A DNA stretch of 64,000 nucleotides. It comes from Pomacea canaliculata. Lineage: Eukaryota > Mollusca > Gastropoda > Architaenioglossa > Ampullariidae. The notes beneath the pieces are model-generated. The model searched no databases and was not told the origin of the DNA. It saw only the letters and a list, made by a program, of their open reading frames with translations. Positions 58,660-64,000 of this stretch are shown in pieces. Location: the NCBI RefSeq assembly GCF_003073045.1, contig NC_037590.1, positions 20,053,708 through 20,117,707 on the forward strand, in the 5' to 3' direction. Positions within the stretch are counted from its first letter, which is position 1; every line of letters begins with the position of its first letter. The position numbers and the translations under genes were made by a program.

Positions 58660-61285
58660 TTCTTTTGGAGGTAATGCACAGATCAGATGACTACATCCTG
58701 TTTTTTCTTTAATAGTGCAAAGTAAAAAAGGAAAGAAAAATGTTCGGTATGTAGTTAATGTGTAATAGATATTCTAAATCGTATATTTTACTGATAAACA
58801 GATATCTCATATGTCTATTTATTAATGCTGTTGCCATGTTGTCTCGTATGTTTTTGTGCATATTTGTGTTTTATCATGACAAACATATGTGTATATATTT
58901 AGAAGCGCTTGTAAGCAAGCCTTGTCTATTCTTCCGACGCTGGTACATTGCAATAACAACATATTTACTGGTCTTTCACAACACGGCCATGAGTGGAGAA
59001 CACCCTCCCCCATGCTCTTTTTACCCGTGCAGAACGGAATTTGGGTGAGGTAGCATTTCAGTCCTCACTCCCCCTCAGCCCTCCACTTTCCACTTTCAGC
59101 GCTAGACTTCCGATGACCTTCACGCAAGATTGCGCAAGTTAGTGGGAAACGACACCATAGCCAGCCAGTCAGCCAGCCAGTCGATGCCAGGTACAGCGCC
59201 ATCACATCGTGTATTTCTGAGCCACCAACCATGACATTGATTTCACGTGACAGACACTTCAAGGCACGATTCGGCTCTGAAGCCACCAGACGCTTATTAA
59301 ACATGGCTGCTGTAAGGTCGTAATTGGCGTGTTCCTCTGTACATCACGAACAGCAGTGAATAGCAGTAAGATATTTTACCAAAGAAACTTTAGAAACTGA
59401 TTTTTTTTTGGTGGTAATTTGACAGGCATAACTTCTCAAATATTTGAAGTGCTCTCAGTGCACGAAGGGCTTTCATTGTACATACTATCTTATTAGTTTC
59501 GGATTAAATTGGAATCACGAAACAGTCCAGACTATCCAAACCCGACATCATTGTGTCCTTTGTAAACACTCATTAGGCTTACGAATGATATTTTAAAAAA
59601 TATCAATAACGACAATAGCTTTTTACAAATACGTGCTTTGTAAGGCGTTTTGTAGATAGAGTGACATATTTATGTGTGTGTTTGTTGGTGTGGTATGTGT
59701 GAGACATAATTACCTTATAATATACACACCCACACACTATTTTCACAAACGCGTGCACACGCACGCGCAGACCCCAATAAAGGCATATGGAGGGGGAAGA
59801 ACATCAAGGGAATGGGGGTCAAAAGAGAGACGTTGGACGGAAACACAAAATTCAAAGCCAGGGATTTGATGTTTTGTGAAACCATTGGAAATCGGATATA
59901 TATTCCAGCTATGCATTTAAGAATCTACCAGAAAAACGAAACTATAACAAATGACACTTAATACTGAAACTAATTAAGAAAAACATTGGGCAGCTATTGC
60001 ATGGAGAAGAACATCGAAGTGTAGGGTCATTTTGCATTCGACTCTAGCTACGCATACTGCGCATATTCCAAAGAAAAGATGGAATAATCGAAATATAATT
60101 AAGTTAACGGTTATGCCCAGTTCTAGCAGACAAACATTTGAAAAAATTTACATCATCTTTTATGGCAAGTACTATCCATGTCGGAAGAATTAAACGAATC
60201 GATATGTTGCTTGTGTTCTAATGAGACCCGAGACGCGAAGAGGGCAGCAGCTCCACGAGAGAGAGATGGTAAGTGGTCACGTGCTCCGGGGATGGAAAGG
60301 GTCAGAGACAGAGACGCAAGAACAAAGATACGAGCGGAAACATTGGCATCGTAGGAACAAGGGTGGAGACTGCAAGTGTTGCTGTCACCGCATGCTGCTG
60401 TCGATGCCAGAGATACTTTTTCCAACTGTCCACACATCAGTACATGCGAATACCATACACAAAATAAAAAGAGTAAATAAATTATACCTCAAACTAATTT
60501 ATGCACAGATCTCAGCTCCGAAATCGAGACATTACCATACTAGGTTACAGATGGCAGCGATTACTGCACCGTCGACATAATCCTTGACATGTATAGATAG
60601 AAGTTTGGGTACAAAATATCTTAAACGTGTCACAGTGGTAGTCCAGAAAATGCTGAGCAATGACTTCATCGAAGTAAACAAGTTATCAGGGATCTCTGTA
60701 CAGCATCAAGGACCTTCAGCACTTCTCTCAAGAATGAGTAAAGGACAATCACCTCGACCCAGAAACATATTCTGACACTTGCGATAAAGATTGTATCAGC
60801 TGAGCGCTTTTTAAGAGCCTGTGGTTGATTTTGAAACATTGAATGTGTTATCGCCAGTGTGAACCATGCGACCTTTTGTAGATCAATGCAACCGGACTGA
60901 TAAGACCTGGCATTTGAACTGTCACACTATCGGTTCGAAATCATTAAAAACATACGTGTTCTGATTCTCAAGCACTGCTGTATCTACTTACAGTATATCC
61001 CAGAGATTCCGTATATCTTCATTTAAATTGTTGTCATGCTCTTAAGTGCACGCGAGGGTCTGTAAAATGTCTTTAGTAGTCAAACGGTCTTGTAAGAGTT
61101 TGTAATATGTATGTTCGGTATCCGTGTGCGTGGCTTATTGCGTTTGTGTATGCTTGCATATGGACTAGTTCATTTCCATTAAAAACACTTCTCTCTTCAT
61201 TCATCCAACCAGCCATGTATATAATAATTGCGAGTTCTTCCGCTTAATTAATTCAAACATTTAATCGATTGAAACCTCTGGCTTG
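58660..61285. other. Gene-free stretch
   Basis: No supported exon. Frames at 59065-59304 (minus) and 60221-60580 (plus) have no known motif or splice borders. Short CA-rich text lies at 59.72-59.77 kb. Confidence 0.45.
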
Positions 61286-61294
61286 TATCCCACG

Positions 61295-61418
61295 AGCAAA
61301 AAAACAAAACAAAACAAAAACAAAACAAACAAAAAAAGCAAACAAACAAAAAACAACACCCCCCCCAAAAAAAAACCCCAAAAAACCCCAACAAAACAAA
61401 AACAAAACAAAACAAAAC
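61295..61418. repeat. Second CAAAA/CAAAAC low-complexity array
   Basis: AAAACAAAACAAAACAAAAA-type text with a C-run interruption (ACACCCCCCCC). Similar in make-up and orientation to the array at 50.85 kb. The 127-codon minus frame over it is an artefact. Confidence 0.95.
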
Positions 61419-61701
61419 TTTTCTTGGTTCAGGAACTTCCACTGTTTTCAAAAGAGAAAAGAAAAGCCGTGCCAAAGACTCTCTCAAGCGTTCTGTGACT
61501 ATAAAACAAATATACAGACTACAGGTGCTATAGACAGCTACAGGAAACCACACCAACAGCAAATGCCAGCCAAAAACGACACTAATGTCAGCGGATGCAG
61601 GCTCTGATTCCTCTGACACAGATTCGTTCATGCATGCATGGTTAGTGAAAACCTCTCGCTACCTGCAGCAAGGCTAGGTGCTGCGATGACTATATAATAC
61701 G

Positions 61702-61726
61702 ATAATAATAATAATAATAAATAACA

Positions 61727-61770
<44 letters not shown>

Positions 61771-61796
61771 TAATAATAATAATAATAATAATAATA
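61702..61796. repeat. (AAT)n microsatellite
   Basis: About 30 units with two small interruptions. Confidence 0.97.
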
Positions 61797-61799
61797 CCC

Positions 61800-63600
61800 T
61801 GAATTGCTGGTGACACTGCATGAATGGGTATCGCTTTCTGTCGGTTACTTCGCCACGACGCGTTGCGCAAACCGAATCGTCGGCTCAGTTTGTAAAGTTA
61901 GATAATAATTGTATATCCCCCAATTTTGTGGCTTAGTCACTAAGCCCGGTCGAGTCTATCCGCTGCCAGAGAAAGCGTGTTCGTTAAACTGTTGTTGAGC
62001 CGGGTATCCCTAGCTTCACTTTGCTGATTAGTCATTGCATTTTATCTGTGTTCTGGTAGTAATGTTTGAAAATGTTTCGTTTATTAAATAACCTTAATCA
62101 CCAAAAATATAGAAAAACACAACTGCCTCTCACTTCATGCAGCACTAACGACCTTTGCAGTCATTTTGCACAGTGGTAAACTGTTATCAGACTGGTTGAT
62201 ATCTCGGTTCGAAAGACTACACGAGTGCCCACGATCGTACGATTGTTGCGAAACACTTTCTAAGGTTAGAAATGATAATTGGGGACTGAGTTCTGTTCTC
62301 ATCGATAACAATTCATTGTTTTCTCTAAGGTATGAAAAACTGACAACAGGATGAGGATGATGGATAAAAGCTTATTAAAAACTGACAAAAATGAAATCCT
62401 GATGGCTTAATTGAATGCTGTTAGGGTTTGACCTCTGTCTGCCTACCCAAAAGATGTCGTTTTCCACAAAGTAACGATAAATACTTATTATGAGCTCCGT
62501 TAAGATTAGTACCATCCGACATTTTCTATGGACAAACTGTTAAGTTTGTACGTTGCAAGTCTGTGATAAAAAAAAACCTTTAAGAACGGGCTGGGGACTA
62601 TGTCACTCCTTTCCTTCGTTCTCTGCACGGGTTACCCGTTCCTGTTTGCATTTAGCACAAATTATCCATACTGTGCATTAATTTCTTTGGATGCACTATT
62701 TCTGCCTATTACTCCGAACTTCTCTTCCCTCACATCCCAACCAGAATCATTCGATCTCTTCCTCTGACCAGCTGCCGCCAAAACAGTATCGTATATGGTC
62801 GCTAGATTTTTACCTGTGATGCAACAAAGAAGTGGAACCTCGTTTCTCTTTAATATATCCGCCACTTACCATTGCATGAGTTTTTTTAAAGTGCATTTTA
62901 AAAAAAACTTTCCTTGAGCAGTACTCACTAAATGCAGTCCATTACTATTAACCTGCTACATTGCCCCTTTTTCTTCTCTTTCTTTCTTTCTCATCGATCG
63001 TTGTCCATCCTTCTGTTTCTTCACGTAGTAACACCATACAGCATTTTTCTTTCAAGCGCTGGGCTCATGATCCCATATAGGCGTGTTTCTAATTGTATAT
63101 ATTGTATATATTTATTGTTATCATTATTGTTAAAACATTTTAAAAAATGAAATCTTTGTTAGGTACAATAAAAATATGGCGAAGCGTTTATACCTTGCCT
63201 GTACTAGAAACAGTGTTAAGAAAAAGATTCGATCACGATGATGATGATGTAATGAACGATATAATTTTTAACCTCATATAATGCTGCGAGTTTAAAGGGA
63301 GCATTTTTTAAAATAGAGGTTTGTGATTATTTAATTGTTTATTAAGCATAGATGCATACAAAATTTATTTTCTATCTTATCAACACATCTTAAATTTAGT
63401 GCACCACGATAGTACATCGAGGGCTATTAAAAACATGGTGTGATAATTCAGAACGTAGTGCAGACTTGCGAGGTTACAATTGAGTGCAAGTGGTCTGAAT
63501 ATTGGCTTCACAAGCCTTGACCTGCTGTACAGCCACTTGCTAAGAAAATAAATGATGCTCGTGCACTTGCTCATTCATAAACTAATTATACACTATGTGA
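61800..63600. other. Gene-free stretch
   Basis: AT-rich with no recognisable exon. A minus-strand frame at 62865-62662 starts only from GTG and is not supported. Confidence 0.45.
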
Positions 63601-63611
63601 CGTTCTAGACT

Positions 63612-63680
63612 TAAAAAAAAACCCAAAACAACAACAACAACAAAATTAAAACAACAACAACAACAACAAACAAATCAAAA
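63612..63680. repeat. CAA-rich simple repeat
   Basis: Poly(A) followed by (CAA)n in two blocks. Confidence 0.9.
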
Positions 63681-63717
63681 ACTACAGAACCATCAAGTCA
63701 ACTCTCTGACATTTCTA

Positions 63718-63934
63718 ATCAAAATCAAATCAAAATCAAATCAAAACAGACTTTATTGTCTGCCCAGGAGGACAGAAATTTGTCTTTGCTCACATACCCA
63801 TACAGACATTTAACACACAGTTAGAAGTAAAAGTGAGGAGTAAAATAGTGTTGATTGCACCAGTCCATCAAAGCAGTGTATGTTTATCCTAACAACAAAC
63901 CTTGGGTGACCAAGGGCCTAAAAGCACTGCTTAA

Positions 63935-63935
<1 letters not shown>
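63718..63935 (-). mobile_element. Probable LINE 3' end in reverse orientation with terminal short repeat
   Basis: On the minus strand CCTGGGCAGACAATAAAGTC is followed by TTTTGATTTGATTTTGATTT-type repeats. A GC-rich step, AATAAAGT and a terminal microsatellite in place of poly(A) are typical of the 3' ends of some CR1/Rex1-like LINEs. No coding part is in the window. The A-run at 63936-63967 borders it on the right. Confidence 0.45.

Positions 63936-63967
<32 letters not shown>
63936..63967. repeat. 32-bp poly(A) run
   Basis: Uninterrupted A-run after ACTGCTTAAC. It may be a retroposon tail or simple expansion. Confidence 0.95.
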
Positions 63968-63969
<2 letters not shown>

Positions 63970-64000
63970 ATAACATGTCTGCTTCGCGGGTACATAAACT

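Noticed and set aside
59065..59304. 79-codon minus-strand frame with coding-like text
   Set aside because: No recognisable motif, no clear splice donor, and a local TGGCTGGC tandem pattern.
61248..61631. 127- and 112-codon frames with Phe/Val- and Lys-rich runs
   Set aside because: Same cause: a CAAAA array with a C-run. No splice sites or motifs.
62662..62865. Minus-strand frame ending an apparent first exon at ATCACAG/GTAAAA
   Set aside because: It begins with GTG, not ATG, and has no signal, domain or partner exon.

Overview
This window is intron-rich, AT-leaning animal nuclear DNA. Coding blocks are short, separated by introns of up to about 9 kb, and bounded by consensus GT-AG splice sites. 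It is strewn with decayed retroelements and small DNA transposons. The protein family members, the tRNA-headed SINE and the LINE fragments suggest a lophotrochozoan, most probably a mollusc and perhaps a gastropod. That placement is inferred from general resemblance, not from a database search.

Layout. (1) 839-5539, minus strand: a complete seven-coding-exon gene for the mitochondrial inner-membrane protein GHITM/TMBIM5, with every exon junction in phase. Its 5' leader is split by an intron that probably continues beyond 5.6 kb. (2) 5.6-23.9 kb: no gene I can prove. The stretch holds a LINE fragment, a 109-bp tandem duplication, a frame-broken ORF pair, a hAT-type MITE, a hairpin and one candidate two-helix exon. 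(3) 23.97-26.0 kb, plus strand: a small gene model with a clear signal peptide, a Ser/Thr-rich middle and, in one reading frame, a GPI-anchor-like tail. I do not recognise it, and it has a reading-frame conflict. A MITE with a perfect 9-bp target duplication lies just downstream. (4) 26.6-39.0 kb: LINE fragments in both orientations, a member of a dispersed repeat family, hairpins, and no provable gene. (5) 39.1-58.7 kb, plus strand: a class A, peptide-type G-protein-coupled receptor. Four coding exons are certain (44590-57835). A TATA-bearing region with a plausible first coding exon lies 5 kb upstream. Intron 2 (9.1 kb) contains a decayed LINE with a SINE inside it. (6) 58.7-64 kb: non-coding, with microsatellites and a LINE 3' end at the right edge.

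The three coding loci show no functional link: one encodes a mitochondrial membrane protein, one a putative cell-surface or secreted mucin-like peptide, and one a plasma-membrane receptor. The observations most worth following are the small mucin/GPI-like gene, the receptor's non-canonical DRY/CWxP/NPxxY motifs, a decayed GPCR-like fragment on the opposite strand at 41 kb, an excess of perfect CRE octamers (including a palindromic pair inside the receptor gene), and several well-delimited MITEs and repeats.
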